This document shows, in pieces, positions 22,811-33,169 of a DNA stretch of 64,000 bases (within the stretch, counting starts at the first letter, position 1; the number at the start of each line of letters is the position of its first letter). A program made the translations under genes and the position numbers. The stretch is taken from positions 411,842 to 475,841 of the forward strand of contig CAUYUJ010001714.1 of the NCBI GenBank assembly GCA_963575745.1, given 5' to 3'. Source of the stretch: Prorocentrum cordatum. Taxonomy: Eukaryota > Sar > Dinophyceae > Prorocentrales > Prorocentraceae. The notes beneath the pieces were generated by a model, which worked only from the letters and a program-made list of their open reading frames with translations, made no database searches and was not told the origin of the DNA.

Positions 22811-23599
22811 CGGGTCGACCGAGCGGATCGGTCGAATCGGCTGACCGATCGCTCGATGAGCGGCCCGGACTTAGCATGAAGCCCAGACCCCGTCGCGTCG
22901 TGCAGTAGTCTTGACGGGAGGGTCTTCTATATGGTCGGCTTCTGGGGGCCTTGCTGGGCCTGCGGGCAACAGAAAACGGCTCCGGGTGAAAACCCGTGGG
23001 ATCCACGCCATGAAGAAATCACCACAACGTCGGGAGCCTGGGAAGCACCAATCCCGCTCCGAGCGCGCGCCCAGAGCGCCTGCCAAGGAGTTCGGGGAGA
23101 CGGGCCCTGGAGGTTATTGGCTACACGCAAGAGGAGAAGGCGAAGGAGGGAAAGGGGTAGGACGAGGCAAAGCAGGAGAGAGGAGGAGACAGGGTGACAG
23201 GGGAGGAGGAAGGAATGAATGGACGGCCTTTGGGACTTCATGTCCTGGTCGGAAGAGAAACGAGGAGAAAGAGGATCGCTGGAAAACAAGAAGGCATCAA
23301 CGATGCTGAAAATCACCATCCCGTTCCGAGCCACTCCTCGAAAGTCCCTACAAGCATTCATCAGCATCACGGGAAGCGCTCCCTTGAACGACGAGAGCTC
23401 AGTGGTGGACCAGAAAACAAACGACACCACCCCATCTACGGCCCCACGGGGCTTAGCGTATACCCACAAGTCTGGCTTGGATTTTTCTGTGGTATGCGCT
23501 ACGGCCCCCGATGCGCCGTGGCGCCGCAACATGGAGGGCCGCAGGTGGAGTTGGCTTAACCTTCAAGCGGCAGCCCCGTATTAAAATGGAACTGCTCTG

Positions 23600-25110
23600 A
23601 ATCCTTCGAGCTATATAAGATTCGAACAGATGGGGTCATGAAGTTCAGGCGAGTGCCCAGCGAGAGCCCTGGTGAAGAAGAAACGCCTTCGAACAGTGCA
23701 AGTGTTGCACAAGCTTCCACAAATGATCATTACGTAAGGAAGTCTCGAACGAAAGACCCATGTTGAAAACATACCGCCCTCCGTCCCGTCACTGTTGCAC
23801 CTGCTTACGCTTCTGGCCACACCACACTTGAAGAAATCAGAGAGGCACGCGTAGAAAACGCGCAGCCCACTACGGCCCGCGACAACTCCTGATAGACCGA
23901 AAAACGTGACAACGCGGCACACGATCGGGGCCTCAAGTGCGTGAAGCCAACAAAGAGGGCTCGAACACGCCCGAGAGGACAGAAAGGACGACGATGAGAA
24001 GGGCGAAAGGGAGGTACAAAGACAAAAGCAGCGGAACACAAAGATGAGGACCAAGAGAAGCAGGGATGACGAGGCAGATAACGATGACGGGGAGACGCCG
24101 ACGACGTGAAGGACATTTGGCATGGAAGTACCAAAAACAAATCCGCCGACCACCGCTTGCCGAGGCTGCAAAACTCTGCGAGCTGTGTCGCTGCCCCTCT
24201 CTCCGATTCAAAGGACGACGGCTCGAGCTCCTGCGCGCACCCGCTGAGCCCGCACAACTCCTCAAGATGGGCTGCCAGGCATCGGGAAGAGCCCAAGAAG
24301 TCTCCACGAGACTGCCCAGTGCTCCGAAGCGCGTCCAAAGTGACCCCAAGATGGCCCCCAGACTCCTGCCAGGCCTGCAAGACGGCCCAAAAAATCACTG
24401 CGAGACTGGCTACCACCTTGCTAGGCCGTTCCTCCTGTGCGTTGGCGGATATGCGCGGCAGCACAACTGGATCAGACGTCAACAAGTCGCAAGCGAGGGC
24501 CCCACTATGAGAAGGAACCGCCCTGCATCCTGGTAGTGGTTGAAGAAACGTTTGGTGACAAATAGGCGCGGCGCTCAAGCGAGAGCCCCATTGTGAAAAC
24601 CACCCACACTCCATCCTCAGAACTAATAACTATTGGAAACGCGTGGAAAAGCAACTGCGTGGCGCTAGGACGAGCCACGACTTGAACCTGCCCAAAACGA
24701 ATGTGCGCAACGCTAAAAAAGATAACAACATGTTGAAAACGGCCAACCCTCCACACCTGCAAATGTTGTAACCTTGTAAAACGAATGTGCGCGGCGCTAT
24801 GGCGATAAAACATGTTGAAAACCACCCGCCCTCGATCCGCGAAGCTGTGAGAACAATGACAAGGTATCAGGCGAAATGGCCGACTCGCCCTACTGACACT
24901 TCTGGTGACGCAACTGGGAGGAATTAGATTTCCAAGGAACACGGATTGATAAACAGAAAGAGGAGGAGGAGGAGCAACCGCTCTGAACTGCAAGTGGCCG
25001 TTACCATGCGTGCAAACGTCATTATCAATTCTTTTGAGCGGCGCACGCATCCCATGGAAGTGGCAATCGTGGAACCTGGAACAAAACCGTGTAGTTACAA
25101 GCAATCCGCA
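23600..25110. repeat. Highly diverged tandem repeats (TGTTGAAAACCACCCGCCCTC type)
   Basis: A phrase of the form (T)TGAAAACnnnCCnCCCTCnnTCC recurs at about 23,765, 24,590, 24,730 and 24,815. It is often preceded by a GCGC(G/A)(G/A)CGCT word and a spacer. Units are 85-120 bp where adjacent. GC is lower than in the flanks. No gene is supported. Confidence 0.5.
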
Positions 25111-25284
25111 ACCGTGCCGTGAGACATCGAGTGGAATCTCACCAGGTCCTCAGTAATCAACAATCCGCCTCCCTGCCGCTGGGCACGGAGTGGGCGTGTC
25201 CTCAGGTCCTTCGCCCGGACCCCAACTTGCCAGATCTCTCGGGGCTTGTCGCGTGCCCCCTGGGCTCCGGGAAGCAGTTTCGCA

Positions 25285-25512
25285 TGAACTTTTCTGGCCC
25301 AAGAGGGCCCCAAGACGGGCCAAGAAGGCCCCACGAGGCCCCCAAGACGGTCCAAGAGGGCCCCGAGTCGCAGAAAGATCGCTCCAGGACACCCAAGATG
25401 GCGTCACGATGGCCCAAGAGGCCTCCAAGACGCCCCCTGAGGCCTCCAAGAGGTCTCACAAAGAGTAAATTTCCCTCAAGTTTTTGACAGATTTGGGCGT
25501 TCTCGCTGGCTC
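25285..25512. repeat. Short AAGACGGCC-type tract with core
   Basis: Plus-oriented CCAAGACGGnCCAAGA words, followed at about 25,462-25,512 by the recurring core (TTTCCCTCAAGTTTTTGACAG, then TTGGGCGTTCTCGC). Confidence 0.8.
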
Positions 25513-25789
25513 TGGTATTCTTCACATGTTTCGTGGGGTTATGGTATTCTTCCCTGCCGCGTCGCACCTGCGCCTCCTCCCTCACACCTCCCTCCTTCCC
25601 CCTTCCTGCCCTCCTCCACGGCACAGCTCACAGCGCAGCTCAGCACAACTCAGCACACCACGTGCACGGTGTGTGGGCTTGCATGTACGTGTGCGCGTGG
25701 GCAAGCACAGTTCAGCTCAGTACAGATACGCAGCTGAGCACAACGGCGGCAGGTGTGGCAATGTCTCGATAACAGAGGGGGGCGCGCGG

Positions 25790-27060
25790 GGGGGGCGGTC
25801 TCTATTCGTTGCATGTTCGCACCGCGCAGCAGGCGTGTCACTTTCTCGACACCAGCGGAATGGACAGGGGGTCCCCGGGGGTGCGGTCTCTATGCGTTCC
25901 ACGCGCGCAGGGCACGGCAGGCGCGGCACTTTCTCGGCACCAGGAGGGTGCGCAGGGGGTGCGGTCTCAATGCGTTGCAGGCGCGCAGGGCACGGCAGCG
26001 ACACCAGAGGGGGTGCAGTGGGGGTGCGGTCTCTATGCGCTGCAGGCACGCAGGGCGCGGCAGGCGCGGTACTTTCTTGACGCCACGAAGGTGCGCAGGG
26101 GGTGCGGTCTCTATGCGCTGCAGGCGCGCAGCGCACGGCAGGCGTTGGAATTCTCTACACCAGATGGGGTGCGCGGGGGGGATCGGTCTCTATGCATTGC
26201 AGTCGCGCAAGGCACGGCGGGCGTGGTACATTTTCGACGCCCGAGGGTGTGCGCAGGATGTGTGGTTTCTATACGTTGCAGGCGCACAGGGCGCGGCAAA
26301 AGTGGCAATGTCTCGATAACAGAGGCGATGTGGGGGGGGGGGAACGGTTTCTATGCGTTGCAGGCGCGGAGGGCACGGCAGGCGCGGCGTTTTCTCGACA
26401 CCAGGAGGGTGCGCAGGGGGGGCGGTCTCTATGCGCTGCAGGCGCAGAGGGCCCGCGAGCGACTCCAGATGGGGGTGAACTTGGGTTGCGGTCTCTATGC
26501 GTTGCAGGCGCGGAAGGCACGGCAGGCGTGACACTTTGTCGACACCAGGAAGGTGCGCAGGGGATGCGGTCTCTATGCGTTGCAGGCGAGCAGCAGGGCA
26601 CGGCAGGCGTGCGAATTTCTCGACCGGAGGGGGTGCACAGGGGGTGCGGTCTCTATGAATTGCCGGCGCGTCAGGTACGGCGGGCGCAGCATGTTCTCGA
26701 CGCCTGAGGGTGTGCGCAGAAGGTGCGGCCTCTATGCGTTTCAGGCGTGCAGGGCGCAGCAGGCGTGGCAACGCCTCGATAACAGAGGGGGCGCGGAGGG
26801 GTGTGGTCTCTATCCGCTGCAGGCTCGCACGGTGCAGCAGGCGCGTCATTCTCTCGACACCAGAGGTGGTGCATCGGGGGTTCGGTCTCTGTGCGCTGCA
26901 GGCGCGCAGGGCACGGCAGGCGATGCACTTTCTTGACACCACAGCGGGTGCGCTGGGGGCAGGCTCGCAGGGCACGGCAGGCGTAGCACTTTCCTCGACA
27001 CCAAGGGGGGTGCATAGAGGCGGTGGTCTCTATGCGTTGCAGGCGCGGCCTCTATCCGTG
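25790..27060. repeat. About 78-bp tandem repeat array, roughly 17 units
   Basis: Units begin GGTGCGCAGGGGGTGCGGTCTCTATGCG-like and contain GCAGGCGCGCAGGGCACGGCAGGCG and CTCGACACCAGA. Spacings of the GGTCTC word include 79, 66, 76 and 80 bp. Divergence rises towards 27,060. Because the period is not fixed and not a multiple of three, the long ORFs through it are by-products. Confidence 0.9.
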
Positions 27061-27359
27061 ACGGTGGTGCTGAGGGCACATCGGTACGCAAGCTTGCTAT
27101 CCGTGCCGGTCATGCTCAGGGCACAGGAGAACGCTGGCAGAGCAGGCGTGGCAAACTCTCGTAACCTTAGGGGGTCCGCAGGTGGTGGTCTCTGAGCGCG
27201 GCCGCTATCCGAGCCGGTCGTCCAGGGCGCAACAGGCGTGGCACCTTCTCGACACCATAGGGGGTTCGCAGGGGATGGCCACCAACATCATTCTCACATG
27301 CTTCACTTCAGCTATCATCACTCCAGCCATACTATAAGTATGTGGGGGTCCTCGGTACG

Positions 27360-27645
27360 AATTTTCGGACGCTCCAAGACGGCTCCAGAAGCCCCCAAAA
27401 CCACCCTACGACGGCCAAAACGCCTCCGAGAGCGCAGCAAGACGGCCGAAGAGCGCCCCAAGACGACGGCCCGAGAAGAGCCGAAGACGGCCCTAGAAAG
27501 CCCCAAGCCGGCCCCAAAAAGGGCCCAAGCGAGGGAGTTCGAACCGAAAAAACAAGATTTCCGCTCCAAGAGGCCCCCAGGAGGCGCCAAGAGGCGCCGA
27601 AGAGGCCCCAAGAGGCCCCGAAGAAGCCCCTAGAGGACCCCGACA
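27360..27645. repeat. AAGACGGCC-type degenerate tract
   Basis: Plus-oriented words such as CCAAGACGGCTCC and CCAAGAGGCGCC, without a clear copy of the core. The bases 27,060-27,350 upstream are decayed remnants of the 78-bp array and no gene. Confidence 0.75.
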
Positions 27646-27657
27646 GGCCCAAACGAG

Positions 27658-27796
27658 GCCCCACAAATCCTGGCGCTCGCACTCGCCTCGCACGGCTCCG
27701 AGGTCGCCACCATCGCTGGCGGATTTGTGCCAAGCAATAACTCCGTTATTCCGACCCCACAAATCCTGGCGCTTGCACTCGCCTCGCACGGCCATG
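27658..27796. repeat. Direct repeat pair flanking a TAACTCCGTTATTCCGA word
   Basis: CCACAAATCCTGGCGCTYGC and the next 20 bases occur at about 27,661 and again at about 27,757. Between them is GGATTTGTGCCAAGCAATAACTCCG, which recurs at about 35,548 on the far side of the DIRS-like element. Confidence 0.8.
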
Positions 27797-28030
27797 GGGG
27801 GGGAGGGGGCCTCCCCCAGGAGCGGAGGGCGCGGACCCGACCCATCTGCCCCGCAGCGCGCGGCCTCTCCGAGGCCAAGCGGGCAGACGCCGGTCGGGCC
27901 CGCGGGGGAGCACCACCCACTGCCACGGCGCCCCCGCGGGCCACGCCTGGCGCTGCCACCCACTGCCCCCGCGTGCCGGGGTGCGCCCACGCGTGCGCCG
28001 TGCAGACACGACCACCAGATAGAGGAAAAA

Positions 28031-28175
28031 GAACTATGCACATACACCGATTCTGGCCAGGCCCATCCTGAGCCATGGATCGGTGCATACGCCCTCCTAT
28101 ATTGGCCAGGAAGGCATATGCACCGATCGTGGGTCAAGGATGGGCCTTGCCAGGATCGGTGCATGTGCATAGTTC
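28031..28175. repeat. Inverted repeat with 63-bp arms
   Basis: Arms 28,031-28,093 and 28,113-28,175 are near-perfect reverse complements separated by about 19 bp. Both begin GAACTATGCACAT, followed by CACCGAT and a GGCCCATCCT word. The structure lies just beyond the recombinase end of the DIRS-like element, so it may be that element's terminal structure or a separate MITE. Confidence 0.9.
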
Positions 28176-28205
28176 TCCTCGCCCGAACCAGGCTGCGCGG
28201 GGTGC

Positions 28206-29100
28206 TCAGCCATCGCCATCGTCGCTGGGCGACTCTGCCAAGTAGGCTTCGACGACCGGTTGTCGCTCGAGCCAGGAAACGTTAAGGCATGTCATCCACG
28301 CGGGCTGATGCCAGCCGCCCGCGCGAAGAAGGTCGGCGACCGGCCCGCCCCCGGCAGCAATGTCCCGCGCGCGCCCGCGCCTGAACGCGCGAGCGCCGAG
28401 TGACTCCGCGCCATGGCGCCCCATTTCGCCCAGCGCGCGGCGCAGCCGGGCACGTGCCGCGCCCGGGGGCCACGCAGCCCAGATGGGCTGGCGAGCTGGC
28501 TCGCTGCCAATTAGCCAGGCCCAAGAACGTGCACGGGACCGGTGGCCGCGCACTCATCGCACCAGCACTGCCGCGCCAACACCGAGCGGCTCTCGCGGTT
28601 CTTCCTGCTGGAGAGGTGCAGCTCGATCACTTGATCGCCGACGACGAACGCGGAAGCCACGCAAGGTGCGGCCGCGCCATTTTCAACCCGCACCGCGGGC
28701 AATACCTCCGAAGGTAGCCGAAGGAGGAATGCGCAAGCCGCCAGGCACAACATGGCGAAACGGCGACCCTCGTCACTGACGCGCAGGTGCGACACCAGGC
28801 GGGCGACGTCGCGGCCCTGAAGGGCCATGCGCGCTTTCGCTTGCCAGCCCGAACGCTTCTCGATGGCGCTCTTAGCGGCGCGAACCGCCGGGCGCCTGCA
28901 GACGCCCACGGGCCTTGCGCGCCGACTGCCACTGCGGGCGGACGCGCGCGCTGCCGGAGGATGAGGGGCGGGCGCGCGCATGCTCGCCACGACGCACGCC
29001 TGCTTCACGTAAGTCACGTAGTTGCTGAAGGCGCCGGCGCACCTGAAGGTCGTGGACCGCAGAAGCAGCCCCTCGAGGGTGGGCGGCACTTCTTCCCCAC
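28206..29100 (-). pseudogene. Tyrosine recombinase (DIRS-type), degenerate
   Basis: Tyrosine recombinases of DIRS-like retroelements integrate the circular cDNA. The N-terminal part reads TLEGLLLRSTTF and FSNYVTYVKQACVV. The catalytic part shows CLAACAFLLRLPSEVLP (box I Arg present), LHLSSRKNRESRS (beta-strand Lys) and CWCDECAATGPVH, then after a frame change near 28,510 RRALGEMGRHG, ARAFRRGRARDIAAGGG and GGWHQPAWMTCLNVS. Against the family pattern as I remember it, the His of the His-x-x-Arg box reads Arg and the nucleophilic Tyr position reads Cys. Together with the frameshifts, that marks it as inactive. The family call is firm; residue-level comparison is from memory. Confidence 0.75.
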
Positions 29101-30157
29101 GCCGCTTTTAAGACGCCCCTTGCGAATGCTATCCAGCACTCGAACCTGCTGCTGAGCGCGGGCAACGAGCGCGGGCATGCGCCCAGGGGAGCGCTAACCC
29201 GGGCCCTGCGCTCCCACGCTTTTCCGGCCGCTGGGGACGCGACGAGGGACCCGGCCCTAGCAGCTTCGGCCCGCGGCCCGCGCATGTCTCGGCGACCCTC
29301 GCGCCCGGCGAATGAGAGCGCCCACCGGACAGCGTACCTTGGTCCGCCGGGGGAGCTGCACGTGCCCCGCCGCTGTCCTGGCGCCCGCGCTTAGCGCCGC
29401 GATCGACATGCCGCGATTTCGCGCGCGCACCGCGAAGGATGACGAGACTGACTCGCTCGAGGGCGCCCGCCTCGCGATGCCGGCCCTGCTCTGGCCGACG
29501 CGGAGCACCCGCGGGCGAACGCGGAACGCGCGAGAAGACCCGGGGGCAATCCAGGGCGAGGGAGCGGGCGCAAGAGGGGCGCCCATGCCGCCCCTGCCAG
29601 GTGCAGCTGGCGCGCCGCCGCGCTGGGCTGACGCGATAGCCGCGCGGACCACCTCACGGGCGTCGCTAGATAATGCCGCGGCGCCCCTGAAGTCTGCCAT
29701 GATGACGTCAACCAAATCGCCCACGGCGTCGGCGCCGTTATCGGCAGGCAGCGCGGCAGCAGCTTTTTACAGTGCACCGCTGACGAACAGGCTCCAAGGG
29801 CAAACAGGTTGCCTGAGACTGAAGGCCAGGGCAGAAAATATACATGTCAGGCCAGGCGTTGAGCTTCCCGGAGGGCGGCAAACCTTTACACAGCCGCTGC
29901 AGGACCACGCGGCCAGCCCGGGCGCAGGCGCGGGGACCGAACTCGTCCACTGGGCAACGCTCCCGCAGAGAGACGGGCCTCGAAGTGGCCCAGGCCCCGC
30001 ACGCCCCACAAAAAATAAATGGATGCCTTGCACCACAGCACATGGGATGAGTGACGCGCGGCAGCAGCGAACACAGGAATCGGGCGAGCCTTAGGGCAAA
30101 CAACGCGAAGCTGAGCGATCAATCCAGCCAGCGCCATCACGCGAACACCGAAGAAAT
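29101..30157 (-). pseudogene. Decayed part of the DIRS-like element between RNase H and recombinase
   Basis: GC-rich minus-strand DNA with broken frames and no domain I can name. It joins the RNase H side (beyond the 943-bp insertion) to the recombinase. Patches such as LPPSGKLNAWPDMYIF near 29,850 are protein-like but unassigned. Confidence 0.4.
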
Positions 30158-31100
30158 CCCACCAGCCCTATGGGCGTCGGTGGTTTAGAGCGTTTCCTCT
30201 TCCACCCTTCCTTCTTCCCCTTCGGGGAGGGGTTTACCCCTCCCCCTACCCCCTCCCCACTGACCTGGACAGGGGGGTCCGCGGCGCGTTGGAGCGCCCA
30301 AGATGGCCCAAGACGGCTCCAAGAGGGCCTCAGGGAGCTCAAGATGACCTCCAAGATGGCTCAAGATAGCGCAAGATGCCTCAAGATTGTCCCCATGATG
30401 TTCCAAGACGCTCCAAGAACTCTCCAAGACGGTTCCAAGTGCCCACAAGAGCATCATTAGGACGCATCCAAGAGGCCAACATGCTTCAAAACCCTCAGGA
30501 AAATCAATGTTTTTGGCGTTCTCACATTTTCGCTTCCGATGCACATCCGACGCGTCAAGATGGCTCCAAGATGGCTCAAGATAGCTCCAAGAGGGGCCCA
30601 AGAGAGCCTCAGGATGGCTCCAAGAGCGGCCACGAGCGCTCCAAGAGCGATCCAAGAGGGGTCCAGGAAGCGATTTTTGGAGCTCCTGGGGAGGGACTGC
30701 AATTAGTGAACCCCGCTTCCTTGATCGATTCCCTCCACGATGGCCGCAAGAGGCCCCCAAGATGCCCCAAGAGGCCGCAGGATGGCCCCAAGATGGCCCC
30801 AAGAGGCCCCCCAAGAGGCCCCCAGAAGGCCCCCAAGAGACCCCCAAGAGGCCCCAAGAGACCCTTTTGGCCCCATTTTGGCCTCCTGAGGGGGCAAAGA
30901 TGGCCCCAAGAAGCGCCCAGGAGGCCCCCAAAGGCCCTAAGATGGCCCCAAGACGCCCCAAGAGGCCCCCAGGAAGCCCCAGAGAGGATCCCGAACGGCC
31001 CACAGAGGCCTCCCCGAGGCACCCAAGACGCCGAAAAGCCCCTCAAGACGACCGACCCTCTACTCGCCTGGGCGTCGTTTCTGGACGACGGGCTGGTGGG
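30158..31100. mobile_element. 943-bp element with terminal inverted repeats, copy 1
   Basis: It starts CCCACCAGCCC (30,158-30,168) and ends GGGCTGGTGGG (31,090-31,100), exact reverse complements. The left part has a CTTCCCCTTCGGGGAGGGG-type stem followed by CCCTCCCCCTACCCCCTCCCC. The interior is an AAGACGGCC tract with one core at about 30,483-30,552. A second copy (51,655-52,604) shares the same ends and order. It interrupts the DIRS-like element. No ORF resembles a transposase, so I call it non-autonomous. Shared text extends a little past the right end (GATACGCGAAGCGTC in both), so the true border may lie outside the named inverted repeat. Confidence 0.7.
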
Positions 31101-31123
31101 GATACGCGAAGCGTCTAGAATTC

Positions 31124-31780
31124 TCAAGGCGCGCTGACAGCACAGAGATGTTCGCGCGCGCACGCAGGGCAAAGCGCGACCGCGACGTGCGCGAGGAAGG
31201 ACACCAACACCTGCCCGGCCTGGCGGGCGCACCCTGACCGATGAGGGAAGGTGCCCGGCGCCCGAGCCGGCCATGGCTGGCGATGAGGAAGCCACGCATT
31301 CGGGACGAACCACGCATCGCCCAGCACCAGAGGAATCCACTCCGCCCCCATGCGACACAGCAGGGAGTACGACTCGCGCGAGGGCAGGTCGGCGATATTG
31401 TCCGCCGACGCCACACGATGAACGTGTAGATTGCAATCCGCACCCAGCGCCATGCGCCAGATTGAGTGGACCAGGCAAGCGTGGTCAAGCTGCTTCGCCG
31501 CACCGGACCAGACGGCCCACTCGCTGCCTGAATTAACCGAAAAGATATTCACGCAACGGCCCGACAGGAGGAGCGGTTTAAAGGTGGCCAGGCCCAGCGC
31601 GATGCCGAGCACCTCCACACCGCCGAGTTGATTGTCGCGCCTCTCCTTAAAGAGCCGAAGCAGAAGCACAGGGGGGGCGACATCGGTGAAGACAATACGC
31701 CCGTCAATGAAAAGAACCGCGGCCACCCTGGCTGGATGGCCCCGCGCGTCGGAGAGCAGTTGTACAGACCTGGTGTCTGG
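31124..31780 (-). pseudogene. DIRS-type RNase H domain, degenerate
   Basis: The minus strand reads MAAVLFIDGRIVFTDVAPP, ERRDNQLGGVEVLGIALG, VNIFSVNSGSEWAVW and VHRVASADNIADLPSRE. This matches the RNase H domain that follows RT in DIRS-like elements. The Glu (GVEVL) and the final Asp region (NIADLPSR) are present. The FS-Asp-Asn position reads FSVN, so an active-site Asp appears lost. Upstream frames (31,550-31,900) are shifted relative to this one. Confidence 0.7.
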
Positions 31781-31936
31781 CGCCTGCCACTCACGAGTTG
31801 TGGTGAAATTACTGGCGAGCGCTTCGTGCCACCATTGCAGACAGACAATCGCAGGTGCGCCGGGATACTCGGATGGCGCGCCGTCGCGCGCTCAAACAAC
31901 GGCGGGGGCAGCGCACGACCGAACCGCCCGAAGGTG

Positions 31937-33169
31937 TTAGAGGCGCCCTAACAGAAGCGGCCTGCCAACTTGGACGCGCGCCCGCGCTCGAGCGCGCCCT
32001 CTTGAAGTCTCGGCGCGCCACCAGGCGCGCTTATCCGGCAGCGGCCAACGCACGAGGCCTCGCTCGTCAATCGCCACAGACAAACCTAGGACTCCGATGG
32101 GATTGCCGAAAAGCAGCCCACCGTCGGTCACGGCGCTCGGACCGAGAATGATTCTTACCAGTTCGGCGAACTGTCGCATTGCGTCGCGCGGCCCTTTCTT
32201 CCGCTCAGGGCAAAAGAAATCGCCCACAGATTGAAGGACGGGAGCGAAAAAGAGCCCGCGGCCCAGCGCTGTCAGCATCGCGCCGATGCGCTCCGCGGCG
32301 AAGTGCTGAGCCACGTAGGCGCAGGTGCCCACGAGGAAGGCGACCCACGCGAAGGCGCGATTCTCTCGCATCAGCGGCACGCGACAGAACGCGGCGCCCA
32401 TGCTCGCCTTCCAGAGCCTGGGCGCTTCGCCCACGCGCGCCACAAAGGCTTTGCAAGTGCCGAACAGAGCACCAATGGCCTCATGACCGAGACGCTCCGT
32501 CGGCTGAGACGCCGCGTTGATGCGAGAGCGCGACATATCGTCGACGAGCCGCAGCTTCCCGGAGCCGCCCTCTCTCGTTTGCCGGACGCCGAACCGCGGC
32601 GTCAAAACAGCCCCGTCGAGCTCGACCGCACTTATCGGCGCGGGATGGCTCATTCAGCCGAGCTCCGCTTCGGCAACAGTTTTGGTGAGAATCTCGGCGG
32701 AGTCGCTGGACTCCTTGGGCGCGCCGAGCAGCGCGGCGTTGCCTCGCGCCGCCCCCGCGGTCAATTCCGGCAGGCTGAGCGGCCCAGGGACAGATTCTGG
32801 CCGCCCGTTCCCCGCGCGCGGGAGCGGGCCCACGAGAGGCGCGCCGCGCCGAGAAACTTCCACGCAGGCCGCGCCCCCGCAGCCGATTGCGTCGAGCAAT
32901 TCGAGGAGATGGGGGCCGTTGATCGACCCTGCGATTGCACGCACAGTGGCATCGCAGCCCGCAAACTAGGCCGCCGTCGCTCCAGAGGCGCGTAGCTCGG
33001 CGCCCCTGGCCCGAATTCGCTCGAGGGTCGCTCGCCGCTGACGGCACACCTGCCGCTCCGAGCGCGCAGCAATCCAATCGATCGCCGCCGAGGCGTCGGA
33101 GGGCAACACCACGGCCTTTTCAAAAGCCTCTTTGTCCTTGAGGGCGCGAGAACGAGAGGACCTCTTCAA
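31937..33169 (-). pseudogene. DIRS-type reverse transcriptase region with in-frame stops
   Basis: One frame runs from 33,169 to 31,937 but is broken by TAG at about 32,966 and TGA at 32,654-32,656. N-terminal text (SINGPHLLELLDAIG, RRGAPLVGPLPRAGNG) and then RFGVRQ, KLRLVDDMSRSRINAA and WVAFLVG are characteristic of the DIRS-like RT of dinoflagellates as I remember it. The expected motif A Asp is replaced (LWKASMGAAF) and the YVDD box reads SVGD. With two stops and both catalytic sites damaged, this copy is dead. Confidence 0.75.

Noticed and set aside
22927-23532. 201-codon minus-strand ORF as a gene
   Set aside because: Only its first third looks protein-like; the rest is Leu/Ser-rich translation of purine-rich DNA. 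Kept only as a possible scrap.
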